The notes: generated by a model from the sequence alone, not told the origin. A stretch of DNA of 5,303 nt from a bacterium (GCA_030689285.1 JAUYJM010000006.1:1-5303); one strand, 5' to 3'. Counted from the stretch's first letter, positions 1 to 4,751 are shown. Made by a program: numbers and translations.

Positions 1-683
1 CTCCGAAGAAGGTTGAATCCTTCCCCGATTGCCTGCATCATGCCGTACTCAATGCCGTTGTGCACCATCTTGACGAAGTGCCCCGCGCCCGCCTTGCCGA
101 CGTAAGCATAACTATATTGAATAGATTCCTCCTTTCTTAAAGGAGGTGGCGAGTCCGCGAGACGGAGGATTTCAAAATCCCTCGGCCTGCGGCCACTCCC
201 TTTAGAAAAGGGAGAATAGGAGGTGGCGAGGTCTTTGAAAAGTTTTTCGTGTTTTTGGAAGACTTCCCTGTCACCGCCAATCATAAGGCAGGCTCCGTTT
301 CGGGCGCCCGAAGGCCCGCCTGATGTGCCGACATCAAGAAAGTGAACACCTCTCGCCGCAAGCTCATACGCTCGCCGCATAGAATCCTTGTAAAAAGAAT
401 TGCCGCCGTCAATGACGGTGTCGCCTTTTTCCAAATGAGGCGAAATTTCCGCGAGAGCTTCGTCCACAACTGATGACGGCAACATAAGCCAGATAGTTCT
501 CGGCGCGAGCAATCCTTTGCAAAGTTTTTCATATGACTCAAAAATTCTCGCTCCAGCTCTTGCCGCTTTCTCCCTTGGTTTTTCGCTCCTGTTCCAAGCA
601 AAAACTTCATAACCTCTTTCCAAGAGCCGCTCTACTTGACCCATACCCATTTTCCCCAAGCCGATGTATCCTATTTTTTTCAT
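1..683 (-). CDS. gnd: 6-phosphogluconate dehydrogenase, short decarboxylating type (N-terminal part, 3' end off window)
   Basis: The enzyme oxidatively decarboxylates 6-phosphogluconate to ribulose 5-phosphate, in the cytosolic pentose phosphate pathway. The 227 visible codons start at the ATG at 683. They show a Rossmann GLGKMG loop (residues 8-13), an NRS motif after the second strand (31-33, suggesting NADP preference by family knowledge), the substrate-binding GGNS (93-96) and SGG (121-123). The active-site block is KMVHNGIEY, with K205, H208, N209 and E212 at the spacing known from the family (K and E seven apart). The C-terminal helical domain lies beyond the window. The frame stays open throughout, but residues about 155-191 are a foreign-looking stretch encoded by a palindromic repeat, pushing the catalytic lysine about 34 residues further along than expected. 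The insert falls in a loop whose length varies between family members, so function may survive. The gene starts 33 nt after the HAD gene without its own clear promoter or Shine-Dalgarno, so co-transcription is likely. Confidence 0.93.
   Translation of the reverse strand, partial: MKKIGYIGLGKMGMGQVERLLERGYEVFAWNRSEKPREKAARAGARIFESYEKLCKGLLAPRTIWLMLPSSVVDEALAEISPHLEKGDTVIDGGNSFYKDSMRRAYELAARGVHFLDVGTSGGPSGARNGACLMIGGDREVFQKHEKLFKDLATSYSPFSKGSGRRPRDFEILRLADSPPPLRKEESIQYSYAYVGKAGAGHFVKMVHNGIEYGMMQAIGEGFNLLR
119..230. repeat. Palindromic REP/MITE-like element inserted in frame inside the 6PGDH gene
   Basis: The core (128-214) has two 23-nt terminal arms (128-150 and 192-214) that are imperfect inverted repeats of each other (17 of 23 positions). 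Each arm is also a hairpin: cctccttt/aaaggagg (128-135/139-146) and ctcccttt/aaagggag (196-203/207-214), both with 3-nt loops. Differences between the arms at two adjacent stem positions are matched by complementary changes on the other side of the stem, so hairpin shape is conserved rather than sequence. A third hairpin lies between them (ggattt 167-172/aaatcc 175-180). A 13-bp direct repeat aggaggtggcgag occurs at 141-153 and 218-230, and gaatag occurs at 119-124 and 214-219. The host gene reads through the element without a stop codon. Exact ends are uncertain. Confidence 0.8.
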
Positions 684-716
684 TTGATACAAATTCAAGT
701 TAGTTGAGCAGATATG

Positions 717-1400
717 TCACAGTTTATAGACCATATCTTTTCTCTCCACCACCACATCCCAACCGCATCGCCTTGCGTGCTTATAAAGCAGGGCGTTTGG
801 ATTAAAACAAATCGGCTTTTCCACCATCTCTAAAAAAGAAATATCCCCTTCCGTGTCCCCTACTCCTATTGAACCCTTAAGCGTTACCTCTTCTTTTTCC
901 AATACTCTTCGCAGAATCGCCGCCTTGTTGCTTATGAGATGAACATCCGTGATTTTCCCTGTAAACTTGTCAGTCGCGCCAATATCGTAAATACGGCCGT
1001 AGACTTTGTCAAACCCCAGTCTTTTACAAAAAGGTTCAAGAAGCGCTTTCGGAGACTGCGAGATGGCCAGAAGGTAAAAATCTCTATGTTTTAAATTTTT
1101 GACCAAGTCCCTGGTATAGCGGTAAACCCTGCCACCCTCTCGCGCAACCACGATTTTGGCGGCTCTTGCGAAGTCTCCATAAGCGACCCCTTTTATTTCT
1201 TTCTCAAAAGCCCTGACGACCGCCATTATGTACTTTTCATAGTCCCCTTTCCTGTCAAGCCAACAGATTTTTTCTCTTTCAAAAATTTCAAGAGTTTCGG
1301 TAGGGAAAACTTTCTCCTCTATCAAAACCTCTACCAGCTCTATAAGAAGAGAAGAGCGGAAAACTGTGCCGTCTATATCAAAAACTGCGACCGGTTTCAT
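717..1400 (-). CDS. HAD-superfamily subfamily IB hydrolase (phosphoserine-phosphatase-like)
   Basis: This is a cytosolic phosphatase of the haloacid dehalogenase superfamily, 227 aa. Motif I is DIDGT (D8 nucleophile, D10 acid/base), motif II is the serine of AISQSP (S114), motif III is K159 in NKAA, and motif IV is GVGDTEGD (D182 and D186 for Mg2+). The stretch between motif I and about residue 100 is long and helical, as in the C1 cap of subfamily IB, the group containing SerB-like enzymes. The substrate cannot be read from sequence; phosphoserine or another small phosphomonoester is a family-based guess. The ATG at 1400 is 6 nt after an extended -10 box (TGG then TAGTAT) with no Shine-Dalgarno, suggesting leaderless initiation. 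It follows the 37-aa gene by 28 nt and precedes 6PGDH by 33 nt. The pairing with 6PGDH hints at sugar-phosphate metabolism, but that is only context. Confidence 0.9.
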   Translation of the reverse strand: MKPVAVFDIDGTVFRSSLLIELVEVLIEEKVFPTETLEIFEREKICWLDRKGDYEKYIMAVVRAFEKEIKGVAYGDFARAAKIVVAREGGRVYRYTRDLVKNLKHRDFYLLAISQSPKALLEPFCKRLGFDKVYGRIYDIGATDKFTGKITDVHLISNKAAILRRVLEKEEVTLKGSIGVGDTEGDISFLEMVEKPICFNPNALLYKHARRCGWDVVVERKDMVYKL

Positions 1401-1435
1401 TTTTACATACTACCACAATGAGCCATACCTATAAA
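1401..1435 (-). promoter_or_regulatory. Candidate promoter of the HAD hydrolase gene
   Basis: On the minus strand an extended -10, TGG-TAGTAT (TAGTAT at 1407-1412), lies 6 nt before the ATG. A weak TTTATA at 1430-1435 sits 17 nt further upstream. The spacing would start the transcript at or next to the ATG. The -35 overlaps the stop codon of the preceding small gene. Confidence 0.4.
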
Positions 1436-1542
1436 TAAACAGAAACAATCACATTTAAAGCGGTAGTAATGGTGCTTAAAAAGCCGAATATGAGCATTAA
1501 AAGCGTAGGTTTGTCATTATACCAAGGTTTTCTATGATTCAT
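1429..1542 (-). CDS. 37-aa predicted single-pass membrane microprotein
   Basis: A short open frame begins with ATG at 1542, only 4 nt after the stop codon (1547-1549) of the coiled-coil membrane protein gene, and ends with TAG at 1429-1431. The product starts MNHRKPWYNDKPT, a polar and basic head. It continues as an almost unbroken hydrophobic segment from about residue 13 to the end (LLMLIFGFLSTITTALNVIV, then SVYL), enough for one membrane helix. No family is recognised. Its tight spacing behind another membrane protein gene, and its charge-then-hydrophobic layout, argue for a real translated gene, perhaps a partner of its neighbour. Its length is close to what could occur by chance, so confidence is moderate. 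Confidence 0.5.
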   Translation of the reverse strand: MNHRKPWYNDKPTLLMLIFGFLSTITTALNVIVSVYL

Positions 1543-1546
1543 ATTT

Positions 1547-2131
1547 TTATTCTTTGGTCTGCGCAGATTGTGAATCGTCTGACGACCCGACAGACGCTAT
1601 ATTTTTTTTAAGATAAGCCATATCCTCGCGAAGCATGGCGACCTCGCTTTGAAGAACGGCTGTGTCTTTTTTCGTGGAAGTAATACTCTCGTATTCGTCT
1701 TCCTTTTCCCGAATATCGTCCCAAAGTTCGTTGTTCTCCTTTATAAGTTCTTCCACCAAAAAGGCCAGACGGTCTTTGTTTTTCGTTCTTTCTTTGAGTC
1801 TATGCAGACCTTCTTCCAGTTCGTTGATTCGTCTTTTCGCCATATGCTCACGCTCTCTTCTTTCCACCTCTTGGGATGCTTTTTCCGCTATGAGCTCTTG
1901 TACGTTTTTGAGACGCCCTTTGGCTCCGAAAAAATTAAATTCCTCTATTGAAAAAAATAGGAAAGTCACTACTTTCCTGAAAAAAATCAGGGCCATAACC
2001 ACGACTGCCGGCCAGACGATGACCGAAAGAATTGAAATATAATCCTCCAGCACGCCAAGCTCCTTTCCCCACAGCGGCAGAAGCAGAAAAAGTATGACGA
2101 GTGTTAAGATTGTGGGAAAAAAATTATTCAT
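1547..2131 (-). CDS. Membrane-anchored coiled-coil protein of unknown function
   Basis: The product is 194 aa. The N-terminus carries two hydrophobic helices (about residues 5-21 and 32-51), the second containing a WP pair and followed by a basic, aromatic-rich juxtamembrane segment ending in FFGAKG (67-72). Residues about 72-178 are rich in E, K, R and heptad-spaced leucines (for example ELEEGLHRLKERTK and VLQSEVAMLREDMAYLKK), typical of a long cytoplasmic coiled coil. A polar tail closes the protein. The two-TM, FR.., G-A-K-G layout resembles uncharacterised bacterial inner-membrane proteins with a cytoplasmic coiled coil; no enzymatic motif is seen. A scaffold or membrane-tethering role is only inference. 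The gene is first in the leftward cluster and is divergent from the TPR gene. The ATG at 2131 is just 2 nt after a strong TATAAT, which is unusually close. Confidence 0.8.
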   Translation of the reverse strand: MNNFFPTILTLVILFLLLPLWGKELGVLEDYISILSVIVWPAVVVMALIFFRKVVTFLFFSIEEFNFFGAKGRLKNVQELIAEKASQEVERREREHMAKRRINELEEGLHRLKERTKNKDRLAFLVEELIKENNELWDDIREKEDEYESITSTKKDTAVLQSEVAMLREDMAYLKKNIASVGSSDDSQSAQTKE

Positions 2132-2133
2132 AT

Positions 2134-2162
2134 ATTATAAATCTTCCACCCCATTAAAACAA
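2134..2162 (-). promoter_or_regulatory. Candidate sigma70-type promoter of the coiled-coil gene
   Basis: Reading leftward, TTGTTT (2157-2162), a 17-nt spacer and a perfect TATAAT (2134-2139) form the best -35/-10 pair in the window. The box lies only 2 nt before the annotated ATG. The normal start point would therefore fall inside the first codons, so either the transcript starts unusually early or the gene start needs checking. Confidence 0.55.
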
Positions 2163-2173
2163 CCTGCCGCAAA

Positions 2174-2221
2174 TATGGCCGTATTATGGCTAATTTCCCA
2201 CGGAAATTCAGCTTAAAAGCT
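2174..2221. promoter_or_regulatory. Cluster of short palindromes and direct repeats in a divergent promoter region
   Basis: Between the divergent genes, TATGGC occurs twice 11 bp apart (2174-2179 and 2185-2190), overlapping an imperfect dyad gccgtattatggc (2178-2190). Next come a perfect 7-bp hairpin aatttcc-cac-ggaaatt (2192-2208) and agctt-aa-aagct (2210-2221). No T-tract follows, so these are more likely protein-binding sites than terminators. The function is inferred from position only. Confidence 0.35.
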
Positions 2222-2228
2222 GTTCGGC

Positions 2229-2274
2229 TAGACACCTATTATACCAACACGGCTTATTATAGTAAAATTGTATT
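2229..2274 (+). promoter_or_regulatory. Candidate promoter region of the TPR gene
   Basis: Several AT-rich -10-like boxes precede the ATG: TATTAT at 2237-2242, TATTAT at 2255-2260, and TAAAAT at 2263-2268, the last 6 nt before the start. TAGACA at 2229-2234 is a possible -35, though its spacing to the later boxes is long (20 nt or more). No Shine-Dalgarno is present. Confidence 0.35.
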
Positions 2275-3174
2275 ATGGAAGACTTTAAGGAAAAGGATGT
2301 GGGCAACATTAAGACCGGGATGGCGTCAATACTTGAGAAAATGTCCTTGCATAAAACTGTTTCTTTGGGCGAGGTTGAAGACCATATTTCAAAACACAAA
2401 CGGGTTTACGACTCGCCTTTGCTTCTCGGAATATTGGCCAGAGCGATAGAGACAAAAAAGGGCGAACTTATAGAAGAGATAATTCCTCTTTGTACCCATT
2501 GGAAAAATTTTATTCCTCAAGATGAACTTGGAGGTCTTTCACCGGTTCAGTACGAAAGACAGTATCCCAGAGGAGAAAACGAAGTAAAACTAATGGAAGA
2601 AATGCTTGAGACTCTCTCCTTCGGCCTTGAGAAAGAACCTCCGCATAAAAATCCGGAAGCACTTGAAAAAAAACTTATAGAAATACAGAAAAAATTTTTG
2701 TCTCTTATTCCGTTAAACCAACCTTTTTCCACAAACGAAAAGCTTTTGACGAACAAAGAGATAATTATGGAAGAACGCCGCCGAAACGGCCATCCCAATA
2801 AAAGTATGGCTAGAATCGGACTTACTCTTTTTGCCGAAGATGTGAGTTTTACAATAGAAGACAAATTGAAGCAGTTTGACAAGACCTACGAAAAAGCAGT
2901 GAATGACCTTATAGATGTCCAGGATAAGCCAACCCGACTCAATTTCTCCAAAATTGAGTCGGCTCTTAAAAATTTCAGGAGTCTAGAGCCGTATATGAAA
3001 TGCAGGATGGACTCATTCAGGTTTTACCTAAATTACGGCAATACCGCGTTTTTGGCGGATGATTTGGAACTAGCGATTTCTCTGTACGAAAGAGCTGTAA
3101 GCATAAACCCTAAATACAAAGAGGCGCGAGAAACCCTAGATAGAATAAGGAAGTTTCTGAAAGAAAACGGCTGA
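2275..3174 (+). CDS. TPR-containing protein of unknown function
   Basis: The product is 299 aa, soluble, with no signal peptide. One clear tetratricopeptide repeat occupies about residues 246-279, with the GN-A, AI-LYERA and NP positions of the consensus; a following helix (280-297) caps it. The N-terminal half is helical and charged, and contains a striking DELGGLSP box at 83-90 followed by QYERQYPRG. The middle (about 125-215) is lysine- and glutamate-rich. No catalytic motif is evident, so a protein-binding or scaffold role is inferred from the TPR alone. It is the only complete plus-strand gene here, divergent from the coiled-coil membrane gene and convergent with the 38-aa gene. The start at 2275 is chosen because -10-like boxes lie immediately upstream and the frame opens there. 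Confidence 0.85.
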   Translation: MEDFKEKDVGNIKTGMASILEKMSLHKTVSLGEVEDHISKHKRVYDSPLLLGILARAIETKKGELIEEIIPLCTHWKNFIPQDELGGLSPVQYERQYPRGENEVKLMEEMLETLSFGLEKEPPHKNPEALEKKLIEIQKKFLSLIPLNQPFSTNEKLLTNKEIIMEERRRNGHPNKSMARIGLTLFAEDVSFTIEDKLKQFDKTYEKAVNDLIDVQDKPTRLNFSKIESALKNFRSLEPYMKCRMDSFRFYLNYGNTAFLADDLELAISLYERAVSINPKYKEARETLDRIRKFLKENG

Positions 3175-3190
3175 ATCGCCAAGCAAATCT

Positions 3191-3219
3191 TTATAAAAGC
3201 GGTATTCACCCCTTATAAT
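3191..3219 (+). promoter_or_regulatory. Promoter-like sequence upstream of the hairpin pair
   Basis: A perfect TATAAT (3214-3219) lies 17 nt after a poor -35 candidate (TTATAA, 3191-3196). It sits 17 nt downstream of the TPR stop and faces the strong hairpins at 3233-3296. If active it would make a short structured RNA convergent with the 38-aa gene. The site could be chance in AT-rich DNA. Confidence 0.25.
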
Positions 3220-3232
3220 AGCTTTTCGGCTC

Positions 3233-3263
3233 GCCCCGTTAGAAGCTTTGCTTCTAACGGGGC
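3233..3263. repeat. Strong 14-bp hairpin, convergent intergenic region
   Basis: gccccgttagaagc (3233-3246) and its exact complement (3250-3263) are separated by ttt, forming a perfect 14-bp stem. No T-tract follows on either strand, so it does not fit a classical intrinsic terminator. It could still block convergent transcripts from the TPR gene and the 38-aa gene, or be a dispersed palindromic repeat. Confidence 0.8.
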
Positions 3264-3266
3264 TCG

Positions 3267-3296
3267 GAAATGAAAAAGCAAAGCTATTTTCATTTC
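3267..3296. repeat. Second hairpin, able to pair alternatively with the first
   Basis: gaaatgaaaa (3267-3276) pairs with ttttcatttc (3287-3296), and agc/gct inside extends the stem with one bulge around an aaa loop. Its inner strand aagcaaagct (3276-3285) is the exact complement of agctttgctt (3244-3253) in the first hairpin, so the two structures can exchange partners. Confidence 0.7.
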
Positions 3297-3303
3297 GCTC
3301 GCT

Positions 3304-3420
3304 CTACGTCTCTAAAAAAGCCTCCGCTATATAAAGATTGTCAGATACGAAAAGGAAAATCAGCACAGCCGCTACGAGCGCCACCAAAAGTATAACCGAG
3401 TTTTTTGATTTTTCCGACAT
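3304..3420 (-). CDS. 38-aa predicted single-pass membrane microprotein
   Basis: A short frame runs from ATG at 3420 to TAG at 3304-3306. The product begins MSEKSKNS, followed by a hydrophobic helix at about residues 8-25 (VILLVALVAAVLIFLFV) and a short acidic tail. No family is recognised. The same frame stays open further upstream to a TTG at 3561, but that extension is the foldback repeat and its translation looks unnatural (rich in W, R and S). The ATG at 3420 is preferred because a TATAAA box (3427-3432) lies 6 nt before it and a second cassette promoter (3439-3467) sits just upstream. It could be a membrane microprotein that regulates or anchors a partner; nothing in the sequence says which. 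Confidence 0.55.
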   Translation of the reverse strand: MSEKSKNSVILLVALVAAVLIFLFVSDNLYIAEAFLET

Positions 3421-3438
3421 AAAAATTTTATAAGGTAT

Positions 3439-3467
3439 CTTATACCATCTCCAATTAACCATTTCAC
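3439..3467 (-). promoter_or_regulatory. Repeated promoter cassette, copy A (upstream of the 38-aa gene)
   Basis: Reading leftward: GTGAAA (3462-3467), a 17-nt spacer containing TTAATTGGAGATGG, then TATAAG (3439-3444). The same layout recurs in two other places in the window. The box is followed by the TATAAA at 3427-3432 and the ATG at 3420. The conserved spacer is unusual for a plain promoter and may hold an operator. Confidence 0.5.
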
Positions 3468-3599
3468 ACAAATCCCTGAATTTTGGCTGCAAAACTTCGC
3501 TTCGCGCTCGCCATATCTCAATATGGCTCGCGCTCCAGCTCGTTTTTCGCCGAAAATTCAAGAATTTGTTAATGTGAAAGCGTTAATTGGAGATGGTAT
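3442..3599. mobile_element. 158-bp foldback (MITE-like) inverted-repeat element, no coding capacity
   Basis: The outer 18 bp are perfect inverted repeats (3442-3459 and 3582-3599). Moving inward, tttcac/gtgaaa (3462-3467/3574-3579), gaatttt/aaaattc (3478-3484/3553-3559), and a central hairpin gccatat-ctca-atatggc (3511-3527) with GC-rich extension continue the symmetry with small bulges. The whole sequence can fold into one long stem. It lies between the response regulator stop codon, which it touches, and the start of the 38-aa gene. A diverged copy of one arm is at 4678-4715. No convincing target-site duplication is seen. The mobile nature is inferred from structure and repetition. Confidence 0.65.
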
Positions 3600-3602
3600 T
3601 AT
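3574..3602 (+). promoter_or_regulatory. Repeated promoter cassette, copy B (antisense to the response regulator)
   Basis: On the plus strand: GTGAAA (3574-3579), a 17-nt spacer containing TTAATTGGAGATGG, and TATTAT (3597-3602). It is the mirror arm of copy A. It points into the 3' end of the response regulator gene, so if active it would produce an antisense RNA. Confidence 0.4.
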
Positions 3603-4006
3603 TTTTCCTTCTGGCTGTCCTGAAGAGCGAGTTTTTCGTGAACTTTCGCCACTATATCGTCTATCTTCCAGTCGGACTTCACAAGATATTCGTAAACCCC
3701 TTTGGCCACCGCCTCGGCGACTTTTTCAGTGTCATTCAAGTTTGTAAGAAGAAGTACTCCGGCAGTCTTGCCCCAAGGGTCTTCTCTTAGCTTCTCTAGC
3801 ATTTTAATACCGTCTATTTTCGGCATCAGAAGGTCAAGCAGAATTATGTCGGGGTGTTCTTTAATAGCTTTCGCCAAACCCTCTTCTCCGTCCGAGGCAA
3901 TAAATATCTTAAAACCTTCTTTGTTGAAACGGTGCTCCAAGGTCTTTTGAGTCAAAGGGTCATCGTCCACTATGAGGATTGAGTGGTTGTTTGTATTTTT
4001 TGTCAT
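3599..4006 (-). CDS. Single-domain (REC-only) response regulator
   Basis: A CheY-like receiver, 135 aa, with no output domain. Visible hallmarks are the acidic cluster D14-D15-D16 that binds Mg2+, the phospho-acceptor D58 in LLDLLMP, the conserved T88 after the fourth strand, the aromatic switch Y107 and K110 in YLVK. It probably receives a phosphoryl group from a histidine kinase encoded elsewhere and works by protein-protein contact; no kinase is in the window. The ATG at 4006 follows its own extended -10 promoter by about 31 nt, and the gene lies 77 nt behind the DUF4367-like gene, so it can be expressed independently. The stop codon abuts the foldback element, whose outward promoter faces into the gene. 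Confidence 0.95.
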   Translation of the reverse strand: MTKNTNNHSILIVDDDPLTQKTLEHRFNKEGFKIFIASDGEEGLAKAIKEHPDIILLDLLMPKIDGIKMLEKLREDPWGKTAGVLLLTNLNDTEKVAEAVAKGVYEYLVKSDWKIDDIVAKVHEKLALQDSQKEK

Positions 4007-4037
4007 ATTGTTTTAAAGCTAGCGTTAGACAAGAATT

Positions 4038-4046
4038 ATTATAACA
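4038..4046 (-). promoter_or_regulatory. Extended -10 promoter of the response regulator
   Basis: Reading leftward, TGT-TATAAT (TATAAT at 4038-4043, TG at 4045-4046) is an extended -10 element. No good -35 stands 16-18 nt upstream, as is common for extended -10 promoters. It implies a 5' leader of about 25 nt, with no recognisable Shine-Dalgarno. Confidence 0.5.
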
Positions 4047-4083
4047 CAAAACTCTTGAGTTTGAGCAGGCAAGTTATCCCCTT

Positions 4084-4662
4084 TTAAAAGGGCTTCATTG
4101 AAAGTAATATTTTCATCATCATGTCTTCCGATATTTGTTTTTTGTTGCTTACATAGTTTACCTGGATAACGGAGTCGGGGTTCAGCATATAAGCATAAGC
4201 TCCGTAATCAAGATCTCCCAAAAATGTGCGAGTTTTGCCACTTGGGATGTGCATATAAAGAGTGTTACCGCCCTTTTGGACAGGGCTCGGGGTCGCCACG
4301 CTCAAAAACATTTCCTCCAAACTTCTTTTGTCGCCTTGTTTCAAAATGTCGCTCTCGTATCTTTGGCGGTCAAACTGGCGAACCACAATGCCTTCCTCCT
4401 CGTCCTTGGTTTCAAAGTAAAAGTTTAATTGAGGTATGCCGGCAGAGTTCTCCAAGACAGCCCCTACGGACTGGTCTTTTTGGAATTTAAAACCGAAAGG
4501 TATGTAACTCGGAAACATCGCGTCAAACGGCATTTTTTTAGAATAAGGCCTAAGTTGCGCGTATTTGCCGGCAAACATATCAAAAGAACCGTCACGAATG
4601 TCCCAAATTCCAAAGCCGATAAAGCCGAAAGTCAATACGACTAGCGCTGTCTTTACTTTCAT
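4084..4662 (-). CDS. Membrane-anchored, DUF4367-like extracytoplasmic protein
   Basis: The product is 192 aa. A single hydrophobic segment (about residues 4-20) after a basic start acts as signal anchor; there is no lipobox cysteine. The rest is predicted to be extracytoplasmic. It begins with PSYIPFGFKFQKDQ (51-64), alternating strands (LNFYFET, IVVRQFDR), a TLYMHIPSGKTRTF segment, and a closing SEDMMMKILLSMKP helix. This 'protein-threading strands then final I-L-S-M/L helix' layout resembles DUF4367 or outer-layer sensing domains of sigma-regulator proteins. The match is by pattern only and the role is unknown. A cassette promoter with TATAAT 7 nt before the ATG drives it, and a terminator at 4752-4775 separates it from the SWIB gene. 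The stop codon lies inside a 14-bp palindrome (4079-4092). Confidence 0.8.
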   Translation of the reverse strand: MKVKTALVVLTFGFIGFGIWDIRDGSFDMFAGKYAQLRPYSKKMPFDAMFPSYIPFGFKFQKDQSVGAVLENSAGIPQLNFYFETKDEEEGIVVRQFDRQRYESDILKQGDKRSLEEMFLSVATPSPVQKGGNTLYMHIPSGKTRTFLGDLDYGAYAYMLNPDSVIQVNYVSNKKQISEDMMMKILLSMKPF

Positions 4663-4669
4663 ATTTTAA

Positions 4670-4698
4670 ATTATATCATCTCCAGTTAACCATTCCAC
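4670..4698 (-). promoter_or_regulatory. Repeated promoter cassette, copy C (DUF4367-like gene)
   Basis: Reading leftward: GTGGAA (4693-4698), a 17-nt spacer containing TTAACTGGAGATGA, then a perfect TATAAT (4670-4675) 7 nt before the ATG. It belongs to a longer 38-nt stretch (4678-4715) matching 3447-3484 at 31 of 38 positions. Confidence 0.6.
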
Positions 4699-4715
4699 CT
4701 AAATCTCTTAAATTT
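4678..4715. repeat. Solo, diverged arm of the foldback element
   Basis: This 38-nt segment matches 3447-3484 in the same orientation at 31 of 38 positions without gaps. It covers the -35 box and spacer and extends beyond them, which is more than a shared promoter consensus would explain. No opposing arm is seen within the following 100 bp. Confidence 0.65.
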
Positions 4716-4751
4716 ATCAATTTGAAAGGGCTTTGAAGGTGGTATCAAAAC

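Noticed and set aside
119..230. CRISPR array or tandem repeat
   Set aside because: Only two 13-bp direct copies occur, and the structure is palindromic with hairpins, without regular spacers.
281..610. Separate 109-aa minus-strand reading frame
   Set aside because: It is out of frame with and fully inside the well-supported 6PGDH coding sequence.
1..683. 6PGDH as a pseudogene disrupted by the repeat
   Set aside because: Codon-by-codon reading shows no stop or frameshift, and all visible catalytic motifs lie in the same frame on both sides of the insert.
1649..2042. Plus-strand reading frames opposite the coiled-coil gene
   Set aside because: Serine/phenylalanine-rich translations are the usual antisense shadow of a glutamate/lysine-rich coiled coil.
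3304..3561. An 85-aa version of the 38-aa protein starting at a TTG
   Set aside because: The extra N-terminus is encoded by the foldback repeat, has improbable composition, and promoter boxes lie downstream of that start.
4079..4092. cccttttaaaaggg as a terminator of the DUF4367-like gene
   Set aside because: It is a loopless palindrome overlapping the stop codon with no GC stem plus T-tract; at most a protein-binding site.
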